Counted from the stretch's first letter, positions 1 through 7,969 are shown. The stretch: 17,881 nucleotides of DNA from CAYMFD01 sp964389475 (GCA_964389475.1 CAYMFD010000081.1:1-17881); one strand, 5' to 3'. The notes: generated by a model from the sequence alone, not told the origin. Made by a program: numbers and translations.

Positions 1-87
1 ATGAGGAACATAAGTTTTTTCATTAACAAGAATTAGTCTACACTTCACCACTTTCATCCCCTGCAAAATATACGCTTAAGTTTACCC

Positions 88-95
88 TACTTTTG
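88..95 (+). promoter_or_regulatory. Bacteroidota -7 promoter box for the MFS gene
   Basis: TACTTTTG matches the Bacteroidota sigma-ABfr -7 consensus TAnnTTTG exactly. It ends 16 nt before the MFS start codon, so the predicted leader is only about 10 nt. No clear TTG at -33 is visible. The call rests on the motif plus its position. Confidence 0.55.
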
Positions 96-111
96 CCACC
101 CAATTAACCCT

Positions 112-1311
112 ATGAACTCCAGCAAGCGGTCGCTCCTTCTTTTACTACTCGCATTTGTCAACTTTACCAATATCGTTGACTCTATGCTGATCATGCCGCT
201 GGGGGATATCTTCATTGAGTTGTATGATCTCACGGCTACACAGTACAGTCTGCTGGTAACGGCCTATGCGATTGCTGCTTCCATCTCTGCACTCATCGGT
301 TTCTTTATTGTCGACAAGTTTGATCGTAAGCGGGTCCTCCTATTTATCTACGTGGGTTTTGCGCTGGGGACGATAGGCTGTGCTTTTGCCAGTAGTTACG
401 TGACGCTTACGGCGATACGATTTTTCACGGGCCTCTTCGGTGGTATGATATCGGCAACCCTGCTGTCTATCATCAGCGACTTGTATCCGTTTAAGGAGAG
501 AGGTACGGCGCTAGGAGCTCTCTTTGCTGCATTTAGCGCTGCCTCGGCCCTAGGTGTGCCTATAGGGCTATACCTTGCAGATAAGGGGGAGTGGCAGCTG
601 CCTTTTGAGGTGCTGGGTTCTCTGGCGCTGGTCGTAGCTATGGTGATCGCTTGGTTGATGCCGACGATGACGGACCACATTACCGCCGATAATCGCGACC
701 GCTCCATGAGACAGACGATCACCAGTATTACCTCTGACGGCAATCAGGTGAAGGCCTTAACGGCGGGCTTCTTTCTCATTCTGGCTCACTTTATCATCAT
801 ACCCTTTATCAGCCCTTACATGATCAGAAATGTAGGACTTACGCAGAGCCAGATTACCTATCAGTTCTTATTCGGTGGTCTGGCGACGGTGGTTACGAGC
901 CCCTTGCTGGGTCGCCTTACTGACAAGATCGGAGCGATGAAGGTGTTTGTTGTTGTGATGCTATTATCGTGGATACCGACCTTTATTATTACCAATCTGA
1001 CAGTGGTACCACTTGCTGTCGCCTTGACGTATACGACGATGTTTTTTGTACTAGGTAGCGGTCGTATGATATCGCCCAATACCCTGATCACGGCAGCTGC
1101 CCCAGTGGCTAATCGGGGTAGTTTTATGAGTATCAAGTCTTCGCTACAGCAACTAGCCATAGCCGCAGCGGCCTTCGTAAGTGGACAGCTCATCTACATA
1201 GGCCCAGACGGTCTATACCATGGCTACAACTATGTCGGCTACTTATCGATAGGGCTAGGCGTGATCGCCATATTTATGGTGGGTCGTATAAAGGTGGCAG
1301 AGGGTAACTAA
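112..1311 (+). CDS. MFS transporter (DHA1-like, 12 membrane segments)
   Basis: Inner-membrane major facilitator superfamily permease of 399 residues, the usual family length. Hydrophobic segments run through the whole protein. The loop after the second segment carries a motif-A-like DKFDRKRVL (about residues 68-76), and LTDKIGAMK (about 271-279) is the corresponding loop of the second half. The N-terminal pattern of hydrophobic residues around VDSMLIMPLGD resembles drug:H+ antiporter (DHA1) proteins, so export of small molecules is plausible, but the substrate cannot be read from the sequence. The start is supported by the promoter box 16 nt upstream. The next gene begins about 100 nt downstream behind its own promoter box, so this is probably a single-gene transcript. 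Confidence 0.9.
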   Translation: MNSSKRSLLLLLLAFVNFTNIVDSMLIMPLGDIFIELYDLTATQYSLLVTAYAIAASISALIGFFIVDKFDRKRVLLFIYVGFALGTIGCAFASSYVTLTAIRFFTGLFGGMISATLLSIISDLYPFKERGTALGALFAAFSAASALGVPIGLYLADKGEWQLPFEVLGSLALVVAMVIAWLMPTMTDHITADNRDRSMRQTITSITSDGNQVKALTAGFFLILAHFIIIPFISPYMIRNVGLTQSQITYQFLFGGLATVVTSPLLGRLTDKIGAMKVFVVVMLLSWIPTFIITNLTVVPLAVALTYTTMFFVLGSGRMISPNTLITAAAPVANRGSFMSIKSSLQQLAIAAAAFVSGQLIYIGPDGLYHGYNYVGYLSIGLGVIAIFMVGRIKVAEGN

Positions 1312-1399
1312 GCATATTGATATGTAGTGTCTCAGCTAGCAGCTTGACTAAGATCCTTACTTTACGATGAGGGTAACACCTCTTATAATTGACAAAGAC

Positions 1400-1407
1400 T
1401 ATTTTTG
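1400..1407 (+). promoter_or_regulatory. -7 promoter box immediately before the DUF4159 start
   Basis: TATTTTTG is an exact TAnnTTTG match ending 5 nt before the ATG at 1413. Transcription would start at or next to that ATG, implying a leaderless or near-leaderless mRNA. If the upstream TTG at 1389 were the true start, this match would lie inside the coding region and be coincidental. Confidence 0.45.
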
Positions 1408-1412
1408 TGCTG

Positions 1413-2072
1413 ATGATAAGAATACTCTTCTTTGTACTGATAGCCACCATGGCACAGGCTGCTGCGACGGTCACCGACCCGCCAGTCACACTGGCACTAC
1501 TCAAGTACAGTGGCGGTGACTGGTATAGTAACCCGACCTCGCTTACTAATTTGGCCTACTTCTGTAACCGAACGATGGGTACCAATATTGATCCCAACTA
1601 CGCCACCGTCGAGGCAGGCAGCGCTGATGTATTTAATTATCCGCTACTGCATATGACGGGCCATGGTAATGTACTTTTCTCAGACCAGGAGGCGGAGAAC
1701 CTACGGACTTACCTGATGGCCGGTGGCTTCCTACACATCGATGATAATTTTGGGATGGACCCCTACATGCGTGTCGCCATGAAGAAGGTGTTTCCAGAGC
1801 TAGACTGGATAGAGCTACCCTTTGAGCATGAGCTCTACAAAAAGCAGCAATTTGTCATGCAAAACGGCCTACCCAAGATCCATAAGCATGATGATAAGCC
1901 AGCCCAGGGATTTGCCCTTATATGGGAAGGTCGCGTAATTGCCTTTTACAGCTATGAGTCTGACTTAGGTGATGGCTGGGAGGACTTTGCGGTACACAAG
2001 GACCCAGAGGAGAAGCGCCTGCAAGCACTGCGCATGGGTGCTAATATCGTTCGCTACGTTTTTCAACAGTAA
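1413..2072 (+). CDS. DUF4159 domain protein, exported
   Basis: Exported protein of 219 residues from the ATG at 1413; an in-frame TTG at 1389 would add eight residues. The N-terminus is a short basic start, a hydrophobic core (RILFFVLIATM) and an AQA-type cleavage site, a normal signal peptide, which is why the ATG was chosen. The remainder matches my memory of DUF4159: ALLKYSGGDWY near the start, a central YPLLHMTGHGN, then LRTYLMAGGFLHIDDNFG, and a C-terminal RMGANIVRYVF. DUF4159 proteins have a class-I glutamine-amidotransferase-like fold and no established activity. It is the first gene of a tight cluster: the next two small exported proteins follow with gaps of 3-39 nt and 2 nt. Confidence 0.85.
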   Translation: MIRILFFVLIATMAQAAATVTDPPVTLALLKYSGGDWYSNPTSLTNLAYFCNRTMGTNIDPNYATVEAGSADVFNYPLLHMTGHGNVLFSDQEAENLRTYLMAGGFLHIDDNFGMDPYMRVAMKKVFPELDWIELPFEHELYKKQQFVMQNGLPKIHKHDDKPAQGFALIWEGRVIAFYSYESDLGDGWEDFAVHKDPEEKRLQALRMGANIVRYVFQQ

Positions 2073-2111
2073 GTCATGAAACCTTATAGTGCAGATCTAC
2101 GTCGTAGAGGC

Positions 2112-2552
2112 ATGAAGCAATGCTTAACACTATGCTGCATGGTCCTAGCCATAAGCATATCTGCACAGACGCTGACCGGTATGTGGGGTACGCTATCGAT
2201 GGTACGCTATGACCGGGAGTTTAACGAAGACTGGGGCATAGATATGCAGGTCCCTGTCGTAAGCCCTATCGTCAAGCAGCTAGAAGGCACCGAGATCGAG
2301 GTGAGAGGCTACCTCATACCGCTCGATGCCAAGAAGGAGAGTGCCCACGTAATGCTGAGTGCCTACCCGGTGAGCAACTGTTTCTTCTGCGGTAAAGCAG
2401 GACCAGAGACGGCGGCGCAGGCCTTTATCAAAGACGGTAAGAAGATACCGCACACCGACGACAAGGTCATCATGCGTGGTACCCTTAGGATCAACGAAAA
2501 AGACATGAATAGCCTACTCTACACCCTAGAGGACGCTGTACTGGTAGAATAA
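2112..2552 (+). CDS. Small exported CFFCG protein 1 (DUF3299-like)
   Basis: Exported protein of 146 residues. The start at 2112 gives an 18-residue signal peptide ending ISISA, with Gln19 as the new N-terminus, and GAGG lies just upstream. An in-frame ATG at 2076, 3 nt after the previous stop, would add MKPYSADLRRRG and cannot be excluded. The mature part holds a conserved block: EVRGYLIPLD (about 63-72), SAYPVSNCFFCGKAGPE (about 83-99, with Cys90 and Cys93), then MRGTLRIN and a C-terminal LLYTLEDAVLVE. The pattern 'GYxxPL ... FSAxP ... C' recalls DUF3299 periplasmic proteins, but the assignment is from memory. The CxxC may bind a metal or form a disulfide. It is paralogous to the next gene. 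Function unknown. Confidence 0.75.
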   Translation: MKQCLTLCCMVLAISISAQTLTGMWGTLSMVRYDREFNEDWGIDMQVPVVSPIVKQLEGTEIEVRGYLIPLDAKKESAHVMLSAYPVSNCFFCGKAGPETAAQAFIKDGKKIPHTDDKVIMRGTLRINEKDMNSLLYTLEDAVLVE

Positions 2553-2554
2553 TT

Positions 2555-3007
2555 ATGACTAGACTGATCTACTACATAATAGCCTTATTGATGGTCGGTA
2601 CGACTATCGCCACTGCCCAAGAGACGGCCGGCTCTTCCACTTGGCAGCAACTGTCCAAAATCACCTTTCGCAAAGAGTATGACGAGCTGATGGGCTTTAA
2701 AGTCGACAAGCCGGTCTTTAGCGAGCAGGTCAAGGCACTGGATGGTAAGGAGATGGTCGTCAAGGGATACATCATACCCGTCGAGGGCTACAAGTCGCAT
2801 AAGGAGTTTATCTTTTCTGCCTTTCCCTACAATATGTGTTTCTTCTGTGGAGGCGCTGGGCCAGAGACAGTCATGGAGGTCGAGGCCAGTGACCCCGTAA
2901 AATTTACCGCCGAGAAGATTACTCTGAGGGGTACGCTGCGATTGAACCCCGACGATATCAATAAGCTGATGTACAAGCTTGATAACGCTGTAATGGTAAG
3001 CGAGTAA
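2555..3007 (+). CDS. Small exported CFFCG protein 2 (DUF3299-like)
   Basis: Exported protein of 150 residues that begins 2 nt after the stop of its paralogue, so the pair is almost certainly cotranscribed and translationally coupled. The signal peptide (IIALLMVGTTIATA) is predicted to be cut before Gln22. It shares the paralogue's framework: an EYDELMGF segment, VVKGYIIPVE (about 68-77), FSAFPYNMCFFCGGAGPET (about 87-105, Cys95 and Cys98), LRGTLRLNPDDINKLMYKLDNAVMV at the end. Tandem duplication followed by divergence is the simplest history. The function is unknown; retention of the identical CFFCG/AGPET core in both copies argues that this is the working site. No terminator is visible downstream. 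Confidence 0.75.
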   Translation: MTRLIYYIIALLMVGTTIATAQETAGSSTWQQLSKITFRKEYDELMGFKVDKPVFSEQVKALDGKEMVVKGYIIPVEGYKSHKEFIFSAFPYNMCFFCGGAGPETVMEVEASDPVKFTAEKITLRGTLRLNPDDINKLMYKLDNAVMVSE

Positions 3008-3153
3008 GCTAGCCCTGACCGTGAGTCAAAGTAGATTGGTGCTTATGCGGTAGTCTGTCTTTGTAAGAAGGCGATGTTAGCATTTAAATCTGATGTTCTT
3101 CTTCCCTTTGTACTAAAAATAGAGCTTTAATAGCCGTATCTGTAATCGTAAAT

Positions 3154-5097
3154 ATGACTGCACAAGACCAGAAACAATTGCCAGGTAATCCCACACTACC
3201 CAACTCATCAGAGGAGCTAGCTGCTCTCAAATTATTAGAGACAGGCACCTACGACTATTCGGTGAGAGATTATTTTCAAAAACCTGCTAAGTATGCTTTT
3301 CAGTTTTCGCCAGACGGCAAGTACCTATCGTATAGAGAGCGAGACGACAATGGCAAGGCACACCTTTACGTACAAAATACCGAAACGGATACGGTAGAAC
3401 GGATTCTGACGGAGGGTGACGAACTCATCAGAGGCTACGGCTGGGCCAATAATGCTCGGCTCATCTATGTCATGGATGCAGGTGGCGATGAAAACTACCA
3501 CATCTATGCGATCGACATCGACGGTCGTAACAACCAAGACCTCACACCATTCGATGGCGTACGGGCCAATATCCAGAACATCCTAAGAGACCAGCCCGAC
3601 TATATCATCGTCTTGATGAATAAAGAGAACCCGCAGATCTTCGAGCCTTTTAAGCTCAATATTGTCACCGGCGACCTCGATAAGTTGATGGAAAACACGG
3701 ATCCCCTCAACCCTATCTCTGGCTATACTTTTGACAAAGACGGCGAACTACGGGCTTATGCCAAGCAGGTAGGCGGGACCAACTATATACTCTACTACAA
3801 GCAAGACGATGGGACCTTTAGCGAGGTCGTCAAGACTATGTGGAAAGATAGCTTCGGGATTGTAGGTTTTGACTATGCGGGTGATAATCGCCACGTCGCA
3901 TTCGTTAAGAGTAACCTCGATAACGATACAGAAGCACTGCTCAAGTATGACTTTGCTACTAATGAGGTCGTGGAGCAGGTATATGCCGATGACACCTACG
4001 ATATGGGTGGTGTCGCTCGCTCACGTAAGCGTGGCTACGAGGTAGACTACTACTACTATACTGGCGCCAAGAGTCACATCATACCCGTCAGTGACACCTA
4101 CAAGGCCCTGCATGCACGATTTGCTGGTGAGTTCGGTGACCTCACCTTTAGTATAGCTAGTACTACCGAGGCCGAGGATAAGTACCTCCTTTATGTCACC
4201 TCTGATCGACTGTACGGCACCTACTATATGTATGATGCTGTAGACGATACTTTCAAAAAATTGGTGGACTTGATGCCACAACTCAGGGCAGAGGATATGG
4301 CAGAGATGCGGCCTATCCACTTCCAGTCTCGAGATGGCCTGACGCTACACGCCTACCTTACGATACCTCCTGGCCTTGCAGACGGTGATCGGGCCCCTAT
4401 GATCGTCAATCCGCATGGTGGACCTTATGGGCCTAGAGATACATGGGGTTTTAATCCTGAGGCACAGCTATTCGCCAGTAGAGGTTATGCGACACTACAG
4501 ATTAACTATCGCGGTAGTGGTGGCTACGGCAAGACCTTCTTCCTAGCCGGATCTAAGCAGATCGGTCGGAAGATGCTCGACGACCTCGAGGATGGAGTCG
4601 ACTATGCCATCGGACTCGGTATGATCGATGCCGATCGTGTGGGTATTTATGGCGCGAGCTATGGCGGACTTGCCACCCTAGGTAGCCTCGTCAAGACGCC
4701 TGACCTATATCAGTGTGGTGTAGACTATGTGGGGGTATCTAACCTCTTTACCTTCTTTAAGTCATTCCCACCCTACTGGAAGCCCTACCTTACTCAGGTC
4801 TATGAGCAGTGGTATGACGAGAACGACCCTGCTGATATTGAAATAATGAAGGCAGTCAGTCCGGCGCTTAATGTAGATAAGATCACCAAGCCATTATACA
4901 TCGTACAAGGTGCTAATGACCCGAGGGTCAATATCGATGAGTCCGATCAAGTAGTACAGAATCTACGAGCCCGTGGTGTAGATGTTCCATACATGGTTAA
5001 GTACAATGAGGGTCATGGTTTCGGCCATGAGGATAATCGCATAGAGCTTTACGAGACGATGGTAGGCTTCTTTGCCAAGCACCTGAAGGGTGTGTAG
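3154..5097 (+). CDS. S9 family prolyl oligopeptidase-type serine peptidase
   Basis: Two-domain serine peptidase of 647 residues. The N-terminal part (about 45-380) has repeated WD-like strands such as FSPDGKYLSYRERD, as in the beta-propeller of the S9 family. The C-terminal alpha/beta-hydrolase domain (about 395-647) carries NPHGGP (oxyanion region), the nucleophile elbow GASYGG with Ser502, Asp589 in GANDPRV and His621 in NEGHGFG, giving a complete Ser-Asp-His triad. Spacing is typical of acylaminoacyl peptidase/S9C-like enzymes, which cleave short peptides. There is no signal peptide or lipobox, so a cytoplasmic location is inferred. The gene is 146 nt downstream of the previous one. A weak promoter-like TCCCTTTG at 3103-3110 may drive it. 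Confidence 0.93.
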   Translation: MTAQDQKQLPGNPTLPNSSEELAALKLLETGTYDYSVRDYFQKPAKYAFQFSPDGKYLSYRERDDNGKAHLYVQNTETDTVERILTEGDELIRGYGWANNARLIYVMDAGGDENYHIYAIDIDGRNNQDLTPFDGVRANIQNILRDQPDYIIVLMNKENPQIFEPFKLNIVTGDLDKLMENTDPLNPISGYTFDKDGELRAYAKQVGGTNYILYYKQDDGTFSEVVKTMWKDSFGIVGFDYAGDNRHVAFVKSNLDNDTEALLKYDFATNEVVEQVYADDTYDMGGVARSRKRGYEVDYYYYTGAKSHIIPVSDTYKALHARFAGEFGDLTFSIASTTEAEDKYLLYVTSDRLYGTYYMYDAVDDTFKKLVDLMPQLRAEDMAEMRPIHFQSRDGLTLHAYLTIPPGLADGDRAPMIVNPHGGPYGPRDTWGFNPEAQLFASRGYATLQINYRGSGGYGKTFFLAGSKQIGRKMLDDLEDGVDYAIGLGMIDADRVGIYGASYGGLATLGSLVKTPDLYQCGVDYVGVSNLFTFFKSFPPYWKPYLTQVYEQWYDENDPADIEIMKAVSPALNVDKITKPLYIVQGANDPRVNIDESDQVVQNLRARGVDVPYMVKYNEGHGFGHEDNRIELYETMVGFFAKHLKGV

Positions 5098-5486
5098 GGT
5101 AGAGGTCTTATTCTGAACGGACTTGCGAACAATAACGGAGATTTCGATTGCACTGCGTTACACTCAATCACCTTATGGTCCAAGCACCCCTTTATCGTTA
5201 CCACATTAATTTATGAGGTGATTGAGCGATAGAAGGAGTCGAAATCCCGAATCGAGGTCTCAGGTTTCGCCTGTGGACCGAGTGATCCTAAGTCTCGCCA
5301 AGCCGTAGGCAGTGAGCGGACGTGAGGGTCGAGTGACGATAAATCCCAGTGTTCTCTGCAGAAGTCTCGCAGTGCCAATGGTGCTAGTGGACCTGATCCC
5401 CGAGTACCCACCTCCACGTCGCTTGGCATAATTTGTGCAACTCTCCATGCTGTAAGGCGCAATTGATATTGCAGCAAATCTAGGAG
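5098..5486. other. Gene-free spacer between the S9 peptidase and the orphan ORF
   Basis: 389 nt without a convincing gene. Two overlapping minus-strand reading frames (5211-5516 and 5260-5448) have low-complexity, Arg/Ser/Thr-rich translations and no recognisable start context. The left half holds a long imperfect inverted repeat (separate entry). The octamer AGTCTCGC occurs twice (near 5292 and 5365), as do GAGTGA-type words, suggesting remnants of intergenic repeats. A TAATTTG at 5430-5436, one nucleotide short of the consensus promoter box, lies 51 nt before the next gene. Confidence 0.5.
5140..5246. repeat. Imperfect inverted repeat, 31-34 nt arms
   Basis: Left arm 5140-5173 and right arm 5216-5246. 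The ends are perfect: GATTTCGA (5140-5147) pairs with TCGAAATC (5239-5246), and CTCAATCACCT (5163-5173) pairs with AGGTGATTGAG (5216-5226). The centre of each arm is diverged. The loop is about 42 nt. Words such as 'ATTTCGA...CTCAATCACC' are familiar to me from dispersed intergenic palindromes of Bacteroidota, but no second genomic copy is visible in this window. Confidence 0.75.
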
Positions 5487-5828
5487 ATGGATATTGAAAA
5501 CATTAACAGGAGGCACTTCGTAGAGACAGATATGTACTACAGGGTAGGCTATGGTCTTACCTCTAAGTTATTGAGTTTCGACAATGGCATATTTCACCTA
5601 GAGGTGACGATCGGTCGCCGGTGGGACAAGCCGTACAATGCGACAGCATCTGAGATGGCCTACTGCTGGAAAAACGCCAATCCTGAGCTATTCCATGCCA
5701 TAGGTTGCAAGGTGTTCATTATCGATGCGCGACAGCACGAGTACAAGGAGCTACTGATGTACAAGGGCCTGCGTCCTAGTTACGATGCTAAGAAGGGTAT
5801 CCTCTTCGCTAAGTATCTAAGTAACTAG
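5487..5828 (+). CDS. Hypothetical protein, 113 residues
   Basis: I do not recognise this protein. The reading frame is open for 113 codons with the same codon habits as its neighbours and a mixed globular composition: MYYRVGYGLTSKLLSFDNGIFHLEVTIG near the start, then ASEMAYCWKNANPELFHAIGCKVFIIDARQ, and a basic C-terminus. There is no signal peptide or membrane segment, so it is probably cytoplasmic. AGGAG overlaps the start region closely, and a downstream ATG at 5532 is a less likely start. It converges on the YdjM-type gene, with only 11 nt between the two stop codons. Confidence 0.6.
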   Translation: MDIENINRRHFVETDMYYRVGYGLTSKLLSFDNGIFHLEVTIGRRWDKPYNATASEMAYCWKNANPELFHAIGCKVFIIDARQHEYKELLMYKGLRPSYDAKKGILFAKYLSN

Positions 5829-5839
5829 AGGTCGTCTTG

Positions 5840-6895
5840 TCAAATACCTTTGACTCTTGTAATCAAACTTCTCATCATCTCTTTTTCTCCGCCCTTGGGT
5901 GGTCCGCCCTCTGCCTCATCGAGTGAATAGCCACTAGGCGTGTCCTCTAGGACGAAGCGAAAGACAAAATCGTCCTGCCCTGGTTCTCCCATAGCTCGAG
6001 TAGACCCATACCGCAAGTCATTGATCTGTAGGCGTCCGTCACGACGAGTGATTACATTGTAGTACCCATTGCTAAACCACCTCAGCGTACGGACGACGTG
6101 GTCATCGGAGTCAGCCTGCAGTAGTTCATGATTCTTAGGTAGTTGTGATAGCTTGAAGGACGCTTCACGATCTAGTAGGCTATACATCCCTAGGTAAAAC
6201 TCATCTTCTGTCTCAACAGTCCCAGACCATAAGATATTATTGAGGATTGATGGTCCTGTCGTGTAGCGTTTCGCTTCGATACCCTTCTCTGCGATACTGG
6301 CTTGCATCACGCGATCTACACGATGTTTGTTGCTAGCACACCATAGCATATAAATGCTGGCCCAGGCGATACCGATGTAGAGGGCTATACGCCGTGCCTT
6401 ACCCTCTCGGTCCAGCCTAGAGGCGACTAGTAGAGACAGGCCAAAGGGTAGGGTCCACAGTGGATCAGCAACCGAGATAATATTCCACGCGATCCTATAA
6501 TCGGAGAATGGTGCCCAGAGTTGCGTCCCATAGGCGGTACAGCAGTCTAGTAGGGGATGGGTAAAGAGGGTGAGAAAAAAGAAGAGGTACCACTGGCGAG
6601 TAGTTACACGGCCTACTGTGTCCTTTAGCTTTGGCGCAAGAGACGGGCGAGTGTACCATTGCCGAACTAGGTAAGCTAGCAAGCCTGCCATCACAACACT
6701 GAAGAATAGGGAGTGGCTGATCCCTCGATGAAAGGCGAGGCTGTCTATCTGGTCCATCCACAAGTTGGATACGACGTCGAGGTCAGGGATGGTACCTGCA
6801 ACAGCACCCCAGATCATGGCTTTATTACCGATCCTGCGACCTAGGTAGGCCTCGCCAACGGCAGCACCGAGTACAATTTGTGATAAACTATCCAT
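5840..6895 (-). CDS. YdjM/DUF457-type membrane-bound metal-dependent hydrolase
   Basis: Inner-membrane protein of 351 residues. The N-terminal two thirds match the YdjM (LexA-binding, membrane-bound putative metal-dependent hydrolase) family: DSLSQIVLGAAVGEA at the start, PDLD at 37-40, HRGISHS at 56-62, and THPLLDCCTAYGTQLWAPFSD at 112-132. The Asp and His residues of these motifs are the expected metal site. Several hydrophobic segments lie between and after them (about 64-78, 103-112, 149-158, 170-186). A soluble tail of about 160 residues follows the last segment. The physiological substrate of the family is not known. It is the most downstream gene of the minus-strand run, 95 nt after the Rieske 1 stop. 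Confidence 0.85.
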   Translation of the reverse strand: MDSLSQIVLGAAVGEAYLGRRIGNKAMIWGAVAGTIPDLDVVSNLWMDQIDSLAFHRGISHSLFFSVVMAGLLAYLVRQWYTRPSLAPKLKDTVGRVTTRQWYLFFFLTLFTHPLLDCCTAYGTQLWAPFSDYRIAWNIISVADPLWTLPFGLSLLVASRLDREGKARRIALYIGIAWASIYMLWCASNKHRVDRVMQASIAEKGIEAKRYTTGPSILNNILWSGTVETEDEFYLGMYSLLDREASFKLSQLPKNHELLQADSDDHVVRTLRWFSNGYYNVITRRDGRLQINDLRYGSTRAMGEPGQDDFVFRFVLEDTPSGYSLDEAEGGPPKGGEKEMMRSLITRVKGI

Positions 6896-6990
6896 TGCCG
6901 TTACTCAATACCTGTAGGCGCAATTAGTTGTAAGGATACTGCTAGAATTGAGGTGTTTCGGCAAATAAGATGTGAGCCGCGAAGAAGCTT

Positions 6991-7410
6991 TTAGACACTA
7001 AATATCCGCAGCGTATTACCGTTGAGCTCGGTATTGAAAATCTCTAGACCTCTACTCCCATTGGCATTAAGACCTTCTCCTGCCTCGTCAAAGCGAGCTC
7101 CGTGTGCCGTGCAGAACCACTCTCCCTCAGCGTAGGTAATCTCATCAAGTTCTTGGTGACTACAGGTGACACTTGCTGCTATCAGTTCTCCCGTAAGACT
7201 ACGAGCGATCACTACACCGTCGAAGATCGTATAGCCGCCATTGATACTCAATTCTTCAAAGTCTGAATCAGTAAGGTCTATCTCGAAGTCTACCTCCGCT
7301 GGTTCTGCTGCTACATCGCTGGTACAGCTATGTAGGCAGGTGGCTGTAAGTGCAAACGCTGCGCCTATGCCCAATTGTCCTAAGAATTCTTTTCTGCTGA
7401 TCTTTGCCAT
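6991..7410 (-). CDS. Rieske [2Fe-2S] protein with intact ligand set (Rieske 1)
   Basis: Small exported electron carrier of 139 residues. The N-terminus SRKEFLGQLGIGAAFALTATCLHSC is a Tat-like signal (RK instead of RR) that ends in a lipobox-like LHSC, so a membrane-anchored or lipidated protein outside the inner membrane is inferred. The cluster motifs are complete: Cys83-Ser-His85, 14 residues, then Cys100-Thr-Ala-His103, followed by GARF. The extra disulfide cysteines of bc1-type Rieske proteins are absent, so it is closer to ferredoxin-like soluble Rieske proteins. The partner is unknown. It lies 129 nt downstream of a paralogue with the same layout, a tandem duplication. Confidence 0.87.
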   Translation of the reverse strand: MAKISRKEFLGQLGIGAAFALTATCLHSCTSDVAAEPAEVDFEIDLTDSDFEELSINGGYTIFDGVVIARSLTGELIAASVTCSHQELDEITYAEGEWFCTAHGARFDEAGEGLNANGSRGLEIFNTELNGNTLRIFSV

Positions 7411-7539
7411 GCTCGTTTATTTCTGGTCTTTGCTATTTATCGTACGCTGTAATTTGCATTGACGTTGCCTCCTAACTGCTTTAAAATAATTGCGACTATC
7501 ACGAAAAGGTGTGAATGTCTGCTTGTAACTTCTGCTGGG

Positions 7540-7962
7540 TCAGGAGAATACTCTCAGTATGGTGGGTGCAATGAGTTTTGTATTATAATTGGTAAGTCCC
7601 GCACTACCGCGTGCATTAAGGCCTTCACCATCTAAAGTAAATCTGGCACCATGTACTGGGCAGAACCACTCTCCGTCGCGATATTCTACCCTTGGATTGC
7701 CAGCATCGCTACAGACTACTGTTGCCGCTAAGTACTCTCCGTTTAAACCTTGCGCTACTACTACAGCATTGACGACTACCCAGCCCTCTGGCGATAATAA
7801 GTTGTCGTATTCACTATTGTCTAGATCTACAGTAAAGTCTATTTCTGCTGGTACGTCAGCCATATCTTTGCTACAGCTTTGTAGGCATGTTGATGTAAGC
7901 ACAAATGCGGCACCTAGTCCCAACTTATTTAGGAAGTCTTTACGAGTTAGGTTGTTCATCAT
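7540..7962 (-). CDS. Rieske-like protein with His-to-Asp ligand change (Rieske 2)
   Basis: Paralogue of Rieske 1, 140 residues from the ATG at 7962; the next ATG at 7959 is equally usable, while an upstream TTG at 7980 would overlap the previous gene. The signal (TRKDFLNKLGLGAAFVLTSTCLQSC) is the same Tat-like, lipobox-like type. The second half-motif is intact (Cys101-Pro-Val-His104, then GARF) and the spacing is unchanged, but the first half-motif reads Cys84-Ser-Asp86: the codon is GAT where Rieske 1 has CAC, so one His ligand of the cluster is replaced by Asp. It may carry an altered cluster or none. It starts 7 nt after the glutaminyl cyclase stop and so probably belongs to the cysS transcript. 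Confidence 0.85.
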   Translation of the reverse strand: MMNNLTRKDFLNKLGLGAAFVLTSTCLQSCSKDMADVPAEIDFTVDLDNSEYDNLLSPEGWVVVNAVVVAQGLNGEYLAATVVCSDAGNPRVEYRDGEWFCPVHGARFTLDGEGLNARGSAGLTNYNTKLIAPTILRVFS

Positions 7963-7969
7963 AAATTTT

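Noticed and set aside
2076..2111. N-terminal extension MKPYSADLRRRG resembling the start of IS630-type transposases
   Set aside because: Only a dozen residues match; the frame continues into a clear signal peptide and CFFCG protein, so this is chance or an upstream start.
5211..5516. Minus-strand open frames between the S9 gene and the orphan ORF
   Set aside because: The translation is low-complexity and Arg/Ser-rich, reading through the right arm of the inverted repeat.
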